A stretch of DNA of 64,000 bases from NCBI GenBank assembly GCA_017893485.1, contig CM030365.1, positions 33,199,000 through 33,262,999 on the forward strand, given 5' to 3'. The stretch is from Hemerocallis citrina. Its lineage: Eukaryota; Streptophyta; Magnoliopsida; Asparagales; Asphodelaceae. Below the pieces are notes generated by a model, which saw only the letters and a program-made list of their open reading frames with translations, was not told the origin of the DNA and searched no databases. Each line of letters opens with the position of its first letter. Position 1 is the stretch's first letter. A program made the position numbers and the translations under genes. Positions 10,501 through 22,115 of the stretch are shown here, in pieces.

Positions 10501-12076
10501 GTGTCATGTATCAAGTCTTGTAGCAGTTACTATCTAGGTAGCACTTCATGCAGCCCACCTTACATGGTTGCTACAACAAACAGTTTCGCTTTAGATTTCA
10601 TAGTGGACCATAGTGGGCAGTGTACTCAGGGACAAGTAATCCAAATCATATACCAAATTCCAAATTAACCAAATCATATACCAAATTCCAAATAATCCAA
10701 ATCATATACCAAATTCTAAATAATCTAAATCATATACCGAATTCCAAATTTCAAATTCCAAATTAACCAAATCGTATACCAAATTTCAATTGTGGGAAAC
10801 ACGGGCCCCCTTCCGAGTACACGTTTCTGAATTATCCACTATTTGATCTTTTCCTTAAACCCCGGCTTGGTTATTTATTATTAATGTCAAACAAGCATGT
10901 ATATGTGCAAAATATATCAAGTATAACATGGCATGGTCATGTAATAAGTTCAAGTTGTAAGATAAACATGTACGGGTGCAAGATATCTCATAAAAGAATA
11001 AAATAAACAAATCTCAAATTCAGGACAGCAAGACCACACTGCAGTAAAACAGTGATTTCCAGTGTTACAAATATGCAAATCTGAATCCATCTAAACGTCT
11101 AGAAACTAGACTCCCAACCAAATCCAGCGAGTATAAGTAAGTCATATATTAATTCAGAAAAACATAGTTCAAAACTGATTTGAATGCAGAAAACACGTTG
11201 AACAAGAAATCAGGAAATCGAGTTCAAGAGCAGGAAAACAGCATGAAAACAGATTAAATAATTCCACGAAAAATCTGGGGTATCCCCCTATCTGTCTAGT
11301 ATCAAAATATAAAGTTTCATAATTTTCCAGAAAAGTTAGATCAGTCATTAAAAATCAGAAAACATCAAAGAAATGATAGTTTGGAAAATCTGGAATTCCC
11401 AACACAGCTGTACGAAAACTGTAATATCTCGCAAACCGTGAAACGAAATCCAAATCCGCCACAGGGAGATGAAAATAGACAATATAAACTAACTTTCATG
11501 TTTCACAAATATTTTTCATACAGTCAAAGGAGTCAGGGTGAAAATACGATTCTTTACAGAACAGCAAGCAAAATACAGCAAGTATAGTTTTTATAAACGA
11601 GCATGAAACAACATATAAAACTCACAAACAAAATCCGCCAAAATTCTGGGTAATTCCTAGATAGACATAGAAAAATTGACCAAAGTTCTAGATCAAAATA
11701 ATATGTATAGAACAAGTATCAAAATGGTTTAGTCATCAAAATCACCAAGAAACGAAATCTGGAAAAGATCAACACCTCTGTAGTAAAACAGTCATATCTC
11801 ACACATATGAAAATGAAATTGAGCAAGGTTAGAGGGGTTGGAAAGAAGACAAATTTCTCTACAAATCATGTTTTATACTAAAATTAAGATTCTGACCTTA
11901 ATATGGTCTAAATTACTGATCAAGACAGAATATCGGCAAAACACAGAATTTCCTCAAAAACCAAAATCAACATAGATTCAACGAAACTTGATCCAAACGC
12001 AACCAAAGATGAAATCGAGTCTACCAAGTGTCCAAACATTATGAAATAGGGAAATTAACATGTCCACAACAAGTAT
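7597..12076. repeat. ~2 kb tandem duplication inside the B-rev LTR
   Basis: The segment starting near 7597 repeats from 10130. Parallel landmarks are 9426/11378 (TTGGAAAATCTGGAA), 9470/11420 (ATATCTCGCAA) and 8551/10533 (TAGGTAGCACTTCATGCA). Net of the 460-bp insert the first unit is ~2.06 kb and the second ~1.95 kb. B1 and B2 each have the segment once, so this is a local duplication, probably by unequal exchange. Confidence 0.7.
8087..8546. mobile_element. Non-autonomous hAT-like element (460 bp)
   Basis: Terminal inverted repeats CATTGGTAT / ATACCAATG are perfect. Subterminal arrays of CCCGACCCGG-type motifs run inward from both ends in opposite orientation, as in plant hAT elements. The target CTATCTAG (8079-8086) reappears after the insert as CTACTAG with one base lost, consistent with an 8-bp duplication. 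Uninterrupted sites exist at 10527, 21333 (reverse) and 58912 (reverse) in sister LTR copies. No transposase is encoded. Confidence 0.75.
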
Positions 12077-12462
12077 CTCACATGGATCCCACAAGCACAC
12101 GAGTTCTCATAATTGGTTCACATAAACATCATATCAAGAACGGGCAAAACCTAGGTTGTTTCATGTCAAATTATTATGTCGTGAGGCAACTATGGTCAAA
12201 ACACTATAGAGACAATACTCATCAAACATACATTACAGACATGAGTTGTCTTTAGAACCCAACTACACTACAAGTGGTATTTATGACTTGTATCATACAA
12301 AGGAATTTGAGTACAAGTTACTTGCCTGAAAGACGACGAGAACAACACAAGAGCATGAATAACGGGAACGAATTCCCGGGCACGAACTCAATGATCGAAT
12401 CACGAACCAATCACGAACACAAGGAAAAACAAATCACGAACACGATCAGACGACTGAGATAA

Positions 12463-12770
12463 AAAGATCAAGAGATCAAGGCGATCGAATCAGATCGAAA
12501 AACTTTGATCAAAGATCAAGATCAAGATCAAGATCAGGATGTGATCAGTATCTTGATGATGATGATGATGATGATCGGATCAGATCGAAGATCGGATGAC
12601 CACCAATTAAAGTGATCAAAGAACTCCATGACGATGATCATGATGATCAAGAACGGATGGACAAGATCAAGAGATCAAGAATCAAGATCATGAACAAGAT
12701 CAATCGGATGGCTAACAATCAATCAATCAAGATCAAGATGATCAAGAGATCATGATCATAACCAAACAGA
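12463..12770. repeat. GATCA-rich low-complexity tract in B-rev LTR
   Basis: Irregular repeats of GATCAAGATC and GATGAT occur here. The equivalent reverse-complement tract is at 56810-57000 in B2. The tract lies in the transcribed leader part of the LTR family. Confidence 0.6.
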
Positions 12771-14241
12771 CGGCCCACATTCAAAATCATCAAAACCCAC
12801 GATCAAGAACTCCTATCAACAACAACTCATGGACAAGAGGGTGCACTATCGTCGGCAAGGGCGGTGGCCGGTGGATGACGCGCAGAGGCAGCACCGGCGA
12901 GGCAGGCGGCGCTCAGGGTAGCGTCGGAGCTTAGCATTGGCTGCGCCACTGCAGCGGGAGTACAGGGCGCTGCAGTTGGGTCGTGGCTAACGCGACTGGC
13001 TACAGTGGTGTCATCGTGGTGCTCGGGAGGATGCAGCACAGGGGAGACGGGGTGATGAAGAGGCGGCTGGGTTTCATGAAGGGAGGGGAACAGGGTTAGT
13101 ATATATATAGGGGTAAAACAGTAGGTTTTAAGGTGGGTAATCGGGTATGGGTTATTAGGGGAAAACGGGTTGCCGGTTGGGCTGAATAGGGTAATTGGGT
13201 AAGTTTTATTTGGGTAATGGGTTTTTTCGCAAATTAATTTTTTCGGTTTTCAAATTCTTTTATCAAATTGTATTATTGGTACTCCTAATAAAAATCTGTT
13301 TTCGACCAATAATTTTATTTGTTATTTTATTTACTTATTTATTTACTTTAATTATTTATTTATTTGTGTTTACCCAAAAACTCATTTTTTCCCTTAATCC
13401 TATTATTTCCTACTATAAACCCACCTACTACTAATCCTATTTCCTAATACCATCATCAGATTATTACTTTTTCCCGTTAATTAACCTTTCCTAATACTAA
13501 TCCTATACCCTTTAATTAATCTACACCCACCTTTTATACCTTCCTAATTTATCCCCTAACCAAATACACCTACCTTCCTATTAAAACCATCTAATCCTAC
13601 CACCCATTACTCCCTAATACTACACCAAATCATCCTACCCGTGAGCATTTTTTTCCCCCACCCGGTTGCACCCAAACAACACCCGGCCCATCTCACTTTT
13701 CTCTTTGTAGCCGTCGCTTGCCCCCTCCCATCCTTCTCCTAACCCTATTTTGTATACATCCATATATATACCCATATATATTTTACTACCTTGCTGCTTT
13801 TATTTTTCCCAAACCATTGCACCCTACTTTCGTGCTTCATCTCTCCCGCTTTCACTCCATCTGCCGTCTCGTGCTCTCTTGCTCTTGGATTTTTATTGCG
13901 CGTGCTCGAGTACGCGTGTGGATCGTTCGTGAGTCCGTGGATTTTCATTCGTGGTAATTGCTCCCACTTTGATTTTCATCGTTCTTCATCTCCAAATTAA
14001 GGCAAGAAACTTGTACTACAATTCATTAGGTTGATATAAGTCAAAAAGTTCACATATAGTGTAGTTGGGTCTAGAGACAACAAAAAATTGTGTTTTCCTT
14101 GATGGGTTTTGTCTCTATTGTGATAATTTGGCCATAGATGACTTATGAAACCAATTTTGATAGGAGATAACCTAGGTTTTGCCCGATTCTTGATTTTTAG
14201 TCATGTAGGTGAATAATGGTGTGAATTTGTGTTTGGATGAA

Positions 14242-14762
14242 TGTAGGATAATGGCTCGATTCTGGTATTTGGTATCTGCAGTGTTCGAAAGTTTCAGATC
14301 TTCAGTCGACTGGATGGAGGAGCAGTCGACTGTCCAGAGAGGAGTTTTCGAAGACTGAGTATACAGCAGCAGCAGTCGACTATACGTGGGAGTCAGTCGA
14401 CCGTCCCGGAGATTATCAGTCGACTGGTATGAAGACCAGTCGACTGTCGGCGGGTTTTGGATCCAGATTCGGCCCAATTCGAAAGGCCCAATAGTTTCCC
14501 TATAAATACACCCGTTAGGGTTTTGTAAATTGTAACACCTAATTCGGATTTTGTAGCCGTCATCTCTTGTAAAGGCTTTGTTTGCCCATTGGATATCATA
14601 GTAAAGAAACCCCAACCGCCCCTTGTGGATGTAGGCATCGTTTTGCCGAACCACGTAAATCTTGTGTTCTTGTATTGCTTGTTTTTCTGTTTTTCTCTCG
14701 CTGGTTCTCTCTTTCTTTCCGCGTTGGTTTGATTGTTGGTTTGATTTGTATTCCGCACAACA
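14242..14762 (+). repeat. 5' LTR of the copia element
   Basis: 521 bp from TGTAGGATAATGG to CGCACAACA. U3 carries six CAGTCGACTG-type palindromes (14303, 14323, 14373, 14394, 14417, 14437; positions 3 and 4 have one mismatch each). TATAAATA is at 14501-14508. Confidence 0.95.
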
Positions 14763-14765
14763 AGT

Positions 14766-14777
14766 GGTATCAGAGCT
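14766..14777 (+). promoter_or_regulatory. Copia primer-binding site (initiator tRNA-Met)
   Basis: TGGTATCAGAGC, three bases after the 5' LTR, is complementary to the 3' end of plant initiator tRNA-Met. It is the site where minus-strand DNA synthesis would start. Confidence 0.95.
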
Positions 14778-14798
14778 GTTGGTTCGACCTAGAGGGAG

Positions 14799-17700
14799 AT
14801 GGCGGGTGATGCAGATGCAACCAAGGATGTTGTGGGATCAAGTTCGTCAAGAACAACGATTCACAACGCAAAATTTGAAGTTGAAAAATTTGATGGGACA
14901 AACAATTTCGGAATGTGGCAATGTGAGGTGTTGGATGTTCTTGTTCAACAAGAACAAGATGTTGCTTTGGAGAAAGAAAAACCTAAGGATATGTCCGAAG
15001 CAGATTGGAAGAAGTTGAATCGAGTTGCGTGTGGGACTATTCGGCTCTTTATTGAGAAGGCTCAGAAGTACGATTTGATGAGGGATACCATTGCTGCGGT
15101 GTTGTGGAAGAAACTCGAAGACAAATACATGAGGAAAAGTTTGGAGAATCGGCTGGATTTGAAGAAGAGACTTTTTCGCTTCACCTATACGGAAGGTATG
15201 TCTATGAATGCTCATGTTGAATCATTTAATAAATTATTGGCTGATTTGTTAAATTTGGATGAGCAAATTAAGGATGAGGATAAAGCCCTAATTCTGTTGA
15301 ATTCATTACCTGAAAGTTATGATCATTTAGCAACTACTTTATTATATGGAAAAGATACTGTGAAATATGAAGATGTTGCAAATGCTCTGTTGAATAATGA
15401 AACTAGGAGAAGGGATAAAATGGTTGATAGAGAAACTTCTGAAGCATTGATTGTAAGGGGCAGGACTGAGACCAGATCTGAGTCCAAATCTGGGAAAAAG
15501 GAAAACAAATCTCGTTCCAAATCGAGAGGAGTTTCGAAGGACAGGAAAATACCGGCCAAAGATGAATGTGCTTTCTGTCATGAAAGGGGGCATTGGAAAA
15601 AGGATTGTCCAAAGCTACGAAATAAGGGAAATTCGACTGCAAATGTGACTGTTGATAATTTAGAAAGTGGCGAGGATTTTTCTTTTGCACTGGCTTCTAG
15701 TCCCTCACTTTATCAAGAAGTATGGTTTCTTGATACAGCAGCCTCCTATCATATGTCTTGGAAAAAGGAGTGGTTTACTTCTTTGGAGTATATGGATGGT
15801 GGTGTAGTTTTGATGGGAAATGATGCACCTTGTAAGAAGGTAGGAATCGGGAAGATTGAATTGCTAATGCACGATGGTCTTATTAGGGAGCTTTCAGATG
15901 TATGGTATGTTCCAGATTTGAAAAAGAATCTGATTTCACTAGGTGCTTTGGAGGCCAGTGGATTGAAATTTGCTAGTGAAGGTGGCATTCTGAAGGTGAC
16001 TAGCGGATCACTCGTGGTGATGAAAGGGCAAAGAAAAAGGAACTTGTTTTTCTTGCAGGGAAAAACATATTTGGGTCAGGCTGCCAGTGTAACTGAGAAG
16101 CCTAAACAGGTTGTTCCCGACTCTACCAGGTTGTGGCATATGCGACTCGGGCATGCAGGAGAAAAGGCCTTGCAGGGGCTTGTGAAGCAAGGGTTGCTTA
16201 AGGATGCTAAAGGGTGCAAGTTGGAATTTTGTGAACATTGTGTTTTGGGTAAGCAAACTAGGGTGAAATTTGGTACAGCTGTACATCAGACAAAGGGTAT
16301 CCTCGATTATGTGCACACAGATGTTTGGGGCCCTACTCAGACACCTTCTATGAGTGATAGACACTGGTTTGTTACTTTTGTTGATGATTACTCCAGACGA
16401 GTTTGGGTATATACCATGAAGCACAAAGATGAAGTTTTGACATTGCTCACAAGTTGGAAGAAGAAAGTTGAAAATCAGACTGGTAGGAAGATTAAGGTTC
16501 TGAGGTCAGATAATGGAGGGGAATATAAGAATGATCCGTTTCTGAAATTGTGTGAAGATGAAGGGATCCAGAGGCACTTCACAGTTAGGAAGACTCCACA
16601 GCAAAATGGGGTTGCAGAAAGGATGAACAGAACCTTACTTGAGAAGGTGAGATGTATGTTAGCACAGTCTGGATTGAAGAAGACATTTTGGGCAGAAGCT
16701 GTTATATATGCAAGCCACATTGTCAACCGTTTACCATCAGCAGCACTTGAAGGCAAGACGCCTATTGAGGTATGGAGTGGTAAACCTGCATCTGATTATA
16801 GTTTTTTGCATATATTTGGTTGTCCTGCTTATTTTCATGTAACTGAAACTAAACTTGATGCAAGAGCCAAAAAGGCTATATTTGTTGGTTTTAGTACTGG
16901 TGTCAAAGGTTACAGGTTGTGGTGTCCAGAACAAAAGAAGTTAGTAATCAGCAGAGATGTGACTTTTGATGAGACCAGCATGATTAGCTCGGGACAGTCG
17001 ACTGGTGGTATAGGACAGTCGACTGGTGAGTAGCAGAAGAGTGGGACAGTTCTCCAACAGGTAAGTAGCAGAATCTCGGGACAGTCGACTGATGTACAGG
17101 AGCAGTCGACTGGTGGTCTAGAACAGCAGAAGAGTGGGAGCTCGGGACAGTCGACTGTTGGCAATAATCAGTCGACTGGTAGGAGAGTTCTCCAACAGGT
17201 GGAGTTAGAAAAGTTGTCAGTTGAGAATCCTGTTCCTGTCCAAGATGAAGATGATGTGGTTGATACTGAGAATGATGAAGAAGTTCCTATCCAGCAGGAA
17301 GAATCAATTGCAGTAAGAAGGCAAAGAAGAGATATCAAACGACCGTCTCGCTTTACAGATACAGTTGCATTTGCTCTTCCCATTGTGGATGATGAAGTTC
17401 CCTCCAACTTCAAAGAAGCCACTAGAAGTTCAGAAAATGCAGATTGGAAAGTTGCTATGGATGAAGAGATGAACTCTCTTCATAAGAATAAGACTTGGGA
17501 TCTAGTGCAACTACCAAAGGGGAAGAAAGCAATTGGTTGCAAGTGGGTGTATACGAAGAAAGAAGGTCCAAAAGGCAGTGTTCGGTTCAAGGCTAGACTA
17601 GTTGCAAAGGTGTATGCTCAACAGGAAGGTATTGACTATAATGAAGTGTTCTCTCCAGTTGTGAAGCATCCTTCTATTCGGATTTTGTTAGCTTTGGTAG

Positions 17701-18965
17701 CACAGTTTGATCTTGAATTGACACAGATGGATGTGAAGACTGCGTTCTTACATGGGGATCTAGATGAAGAAATTTATATGTCGCAGCCAGATGGGTTCAA
17801 AATTGCTGGGAAGGAAAATTGTGTTTGCAGGTTGAAGAAGTCTCTCTATGGGTTGAAGCAATCTCCAAGGCAGTGGTATTTGAGGTTTGACCAGTTTATG
17901 AAGGTGCAGAGATATTCCAGAAGTGAGTTTGATCATTGTGTCTACTTCAGGAAATTGCAGGATGGTTCTTTCATATATCTGTTATTATATGTGGATGACA
18001 TGTTGATTGCCTCTAAAAATGCTAAGGAGATTCAAAATTTGAAGAATCAGTTGAGTTCTGAATTCGAGATGAAGGATCTTGGTGAAGCCAAGAAGATACT
18101 TGGGATGGAGATAGCTAGAGACAGAGCAAAGGACATAGTGAGTTTGACACAGAAGCAATATCTTTTGAAGGTGCTGAAACGGTTCGGTATAGATGAGAAA
18201 ACTAAACCAGTCAGTACACCCTTAGCCACTCATTTCAGAATTAGTGCTTCTCAGTCTCCAAGTACAGATGAAGAGAGACAGTATATGGCTAATGTACCTT
18301 ACACTAGTGTGGTTGGCAGTTTGATGTATGCCATGGTTTGTACTCGAGCAGACATCTCTCAGGCGGTGAGTATGGTTAGTCGATATATGCATGATCCAGG
18401 CAAAGAGCATTGGCAAGCAGCTAAATGGATTTTGAGGTACATAAGTGGCACCACAGATGTGGGTTTGAAATTTGAAAGGGATGACAATATTAGCAGGTTA
18501 TTGGTTGGGTATGTTGATTCTGACTATGCAGGTGATCTAGATAAGAGGCGGTCTACTACAGGCTATTTGTTTACTATGGCTAGAGCACCTATAAGTTGGA
18601 GGTCAAATTTGCAGTCCACTGTAGCGTTGTCTACTACTGAGGCTGAATACATGGCGGTTGCTGAGGCCATGAAGGAAGCCATTTGGATACATGGACTTTT
18701 GAAGAGCTTGGGAATTCATCGGGAGAAGGTGGAGGTACACTGTGACAGTCAGAGTGCTATTCATTTAGCGAAGAACCAAGTTCATCATTCGAGGACCAAA
18801 CATATTGATGTTCGTTATCACTTTGTGCGTGATTTGATAAAGGATGGTGATATTCATTTGGTGAAGATTGGAACAGCTGATAATCCTGCTGATATGTTGA
18901 CCAAAGTTGTTGGGGCAGCCAAGTTCAAGCATTGCATGAACCTGGCTAATATTTTGCATGTTTGA
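14799..18965 (+). CDS. Copia gag-pol polyprotein with one in-frame amber codon
   Basis: 1387 sense codons in one frame, broken only by TAG at 17031-17033. Gag spans residues ~1-280 and ends in a zinc knuckle ([14 protein letters not shown], ~257). The protease has LDTAAS at ~312. Integrase has its HHCC zinc region (WHMRLGHAG ... CEHC, ~446-485), then the D-D-E residues in DVWGP (~509), SDNGGEY (~570) and NGVAERMNR (~607). A Gln/Ser/Thr/Gly-rich linker (~730-800) holds the amber and six QST motifs. RT follows with [12 protein letters not shown] and YVDD (17988-17999), then RNase H ([19 protein letters not shown]) up to 18965. The ATG at 14799 is the first in frame, 21 bp after the primer site. 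The polyprotein could give a truncated gag-PR-IN product, or the full chain by readthrough. Confidence 0.9.
16995..17178 (+). repeat. Palindrome array CAGTCGACTG in the integrase-RT linker
   Basis: Six perfect copies start at 16995, 17016, 17082, 17103, 17148 and 17169, forming three pairs each spaced exactly 21 bp. All lie in the same reading frame (Gln-Ser-Thr). The same palindrome forms three pairs in the U3 of both LTRs. Confidence 0.9.
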
Positions 18966-19107
18966 TAATTTGGCATGGGCAGTTGGGATAGTACTTTGCT
19001 ATTGGTTTGTTTAGTATGTGATATCATACTAAGGTGGAGTTTGGGTTCGTTTGTTACATTTGGTGATGAGCAGTTGTTTTGGAGTATTTGTGGAGATTGC
19101 TTGGGCT

Positions 19108-19171
19108 ACTTGGAAGATTTCACCAAGGTGGAGATTGTTGGATACTTGGAAGATCTCGCCAAGATGGAGAT
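19108..19171 (+). promoter_or_regulatory. Copia polypurine tract, in duplicated form
   Basis: Two ~35-bp near-copies lie in tandem. The first is TTGGAAGATTTCACC + AAGGTGGAGAT followed by TGTTGGATAC. The second is TTGGAAGATCTCGCC + AAGATGGAGAT followed directly by the 3' LTR start TGTAGGATAA. The second is positioned to prime plus-strand synthesis for the present LTR; the first has the more typical copia form. Confidence 0.7.
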
Positions 19172-19692
19172 TGTAGGATAATGGCTCGATTCTGGTATTT
19201 GGTATTTGCAGTGTTCGAAAGTTTCAGATCTTCAGTCGACTGGATGGAGGAGCAGTCGACTGTCCAGAGAGGAGTTTTCGAAGACTGAGTATATAGCAGC
19301 AGCAGTCGACTGTACGTGGGAGTCAGTCGACCGTCCCGGAGATTATCAGTCGACTGGTATGAAGACCAGTCAACTGTCGGCGGGTTTTGGATCCAGATTC
19401 GGCCCAATTCGAAAGGCCCAATAGTTTCCCTATAAATACACCCGTTAGGGTTTTGTAAATTGTAACACCTAATTCGGATTTTGTAGCCGTCATCTCTTGT
19501 AAAGGCTTTGTTTGCCCATTGGATATCATAGTAAAGAAACCCCAACCGCCCCTTGTGGATGTAGGCATCGTTTTGCCGAACCACGTAAATCTTGTGTTCT
19601 TGTGTTGCTTGTTTTTCTGTTTTTCTCTCGCTAGTTCTCTCTTTGTTTCCGCGTTGGTTTGATTGTTGGTTTGATTTGTATTCCGCACAACA
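19172..19692 (+). repeat. 3' LTR of the copia element
   Basis: 521 bp, about 7 substitutions from the 5' LTR, TATAAATA at 19431-19438. The palindromes start at 19233, 19253, 19303, 19324, 19347 and 19367. The third is perfect here although mutated in the 5' LTR, and the sixth is mutated here although perfect in the 5' LTR. Confidence 0.95.
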
Positions 19693-22115
19693 ATGAATAC
19701 CCATGTGATATAATAGGTGTGGACTTGTTAATAACCCTAAATCTTGATGTTTAGATGCTTGGTAGGTTGTATTTCAAGTTTGGATGTGTTTGGTGCAATA
19801 TTCTTGAAGAAATGTTGTTTTTGTTTGGGAGTGTGAAATCTGTATTTTCTGGATATTCTATGTTGTTTGCTGTTTTCGTCTATGCTACAGCCAGTATCTT
19901 GATTCCATTATAAAATATGAATTTTAGATAATTTTTTCTATTTTTAAACCTCACTAGTTTTGCTTAATTTAGATTTCGTATGACTGAGTTATGGCTGTTT
20001 TGGTACAGATGTATCGATCTATTCCAGATTTAGTTTTTTGTTGATTTTGTTAACAAACTATTTTCAAGAACTTTTTCTATACATATTTTCTCGATCTAAT
20101 ATTTTGGTCAGTGTTTCTTTATGAAGTTAGGGATTTCCCAGAAATTTTATGAATTCTATTGATGAGTTTTATGTGGTATTTCATGATCGTTTCTATAATC
20201 GACTTATGCTGTATTTTGCTCGCTGTGCTGTAAAGAACTCTATTTTCACTATAATTCTCTATATTTTATGAAAATTATTTGTGAAATGTGAAAGTTAGTA
20301 AAATCTATCTATTTTCATATCCCTTTGGCGGAATTGGATTTCGATTCACTGGTTGCGAGATATCTTAGTTTTCGTACAGCAGTGTCGAGATTTCCAGATT
20401 CGTTTAACTCTGTTTTCTTGATGCTTTGGTATTTTTGATGACTGACCTATACTTACTGGAATATTATGAAACTTGTTATTTTAAGTCTAGAATTATAGGG
20501 GAATACTCCAGATTTTTCGTGAATTTATTTAATGTGTTTTCATGCTGTTTTTATGCTCGTAAATTCGTTTTCCTGATTTCTGCCTGAACATCTTTTCTGT
20601 TTTCAAACTTGTTTTGAGTTAAGATGTTGTAAATTACTATATGACTTAATTATACTCGTTGGATTTGTGTGGATGTCTAGTTTCCAGATCATTTGACGGA
20701 TCCATATTTGCATTTCTGTAGAGACCAGAATCATTGTTTTAGTACTGATCTGTCATGCTGTCCTGATTATGAACCTACACCTTTTGGCTCGTTTATGTGA
20801 CCGTATATCATCCATACATGATTATTTGTTACACTGAAACTGATACATGTTTATACCCTGTTATTCTTGCTTTGTTTTGCGACACATACATGCATGCCTG
20901 ATTATAATAATAAATAACCAAGCCGGGGTTTAAGGAAAAGATCTAGTAGTGGATAATTCAGAAACGTGTACTCGGAAGGGTGCCCGTGTTTTCCATTACT
21001 TGTTGCCACGTTTCATGACTACATGATTCATGCTTGATATTAATTGTTGCCATGATTCATGAACACATGATTCATGCTAGATATTACTTGTTGCCACGTG
21101 ATCATGACTACATGACTCGTGCTTGATAATACTTGTTACCACGTGATCATGACTACATAACTCGTGCTTGATACTTGCTGCCACTTGTTCACGATTACGT
21201 GACTCGTGCTTGATACTGGTTACTTAACTTGTTCCTGAGTATACTGCCATCTATGGTCTACTATGAAATCTAAAGCGAAACTGCATTGACTGTAACAACC
21301 ATGTGATAAAAGGATGGCACATGAAGTGTTACCTAGATAGTAATTCACTATAAGACTTGATACATGCTACTTGAACATGATACGTGAACATGATACATGC
21401 TTGCTTGATACTGGACTACCTGATACCTGAGACTTGATACCTGAGACTTGATACATGATTACATGATATTTGATATTTGGTACATGTTACATGATTACCT
21501 GTTACCTGATTATCCGATTAAGCTGATTACCTGATACTCGATACATGTTTACCTGTTTACCTGTTGATCTGTTTACCTGACACTTGACACATGTTACCTG
21601 TACCTGTTAGTATGCCATGTTGCTAGTTAGTTTTCTTATGTACTTGTATCCTACATTATTTATGACCCGCAACTTGCAATTGACGGGTACTTATGTTTTC
21701 TCTTTTCCTCTTTCCTGCATTCGTTGTATTGCAAATTTTGGAGGACAGGTTCCAGACGGTATTGGTGACATGATGTACTAGATGCTGGAATTTTGCTATT
21801 ATTATTCTTGTTGCTTATTTTGAACAATAATTGTATTTTGAGACTTGGATTTATTCTTGTATTTGGGTAATGTGACCCAGGATTATTTGCGTATTTCAGA
21901 TCATGACTATTTGAGATTAATATATTTTATTTCAAGTATTCTTATTGGTATTTGGTTCATATGTGCATGTGGTTGACTTTTCTGGCTTCCGACTCTGATT
22001 ATATTGTGATATGTTGTAAAGAATTCTTGAACAGCTTATGGAGGATGAAAATCATTCGCTCGGCTTTTGTCTCATACCCGTATTTCGTATTCTTTTTGGG
22101 AAGCGGGGCATGACA

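Larger units (their letters stand above)
7304..13224 (-). repeat. LTR of B-rev, main part
   Basis: The outer end is TGTCACGCCCCGCTTC, the reverse complement of the LTR terminus seen at 22115 and 59737. It aligns antiparallel to most of B2: the cytosine-rich leader region maps to 12840-13190 and the GATCA-rich stretch to 12463-12760. Small ORFs here are not credible genes. Confidence 0.75.
14242..19692 (+). mobile_element. Nearly intact Ty1/copia element (Tork/Tnt1-like)
   Basis: A complete 5451-bp element with 521-bp LTRs at both ends, a perfect 5-bp target duplication ATGAA (14237-14241 and 19693-19697), a tRNA-Met primer site, one long polyprotein frame and a purine tract. I count about 7 differences between the LTRs, so insertion is recent relative to its neighbours. 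Domain order gag-protease-integrase-RT-RNase H is that of Ty1/copia. The protease motif LDTAAS and the overall sequence resemble the Tork/Tnt1 group. One in-frame amber codon is the only visible coding defect. It is inserted in B1. Confidence 0.95.
13225..22115 (+). mobile_element. B1: plus-oriented solo LTR of the B family, 5'-truncated, holding a copia element
   Basis: It begins at TTCGCAAATTA, about 45 bp inside the LTR start seen in B2, and ends GGGGCATGACA at 22115. It is interrupted at 14242-19692 by a copia element and matches B2 on both sides of it. Flanking B-rev sequence resumes at 22116, but ~20 bp of target and the LTR start are missing at the left junction, so no TSD remains. Net length is ~3.4 kb. 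It sits head-to-head with B-rev, forming a large inverted repeat. Confidence 0.75.

Noticed and set aside
14172..14758. Minus-strand 120-195 aa frames across the copia LTRs (also 19120-19704)
   Set aside because: Antisense reading of LTR sequence that occurs in both LTRs; no domain, and the plus strand explains the region.
14766..14777. tRNA-Met similarity
   Set aside because: Only the 12-nt primer complement after an LTR; no tRNA gene body. The same applies at 23474, 47724 and 51328.
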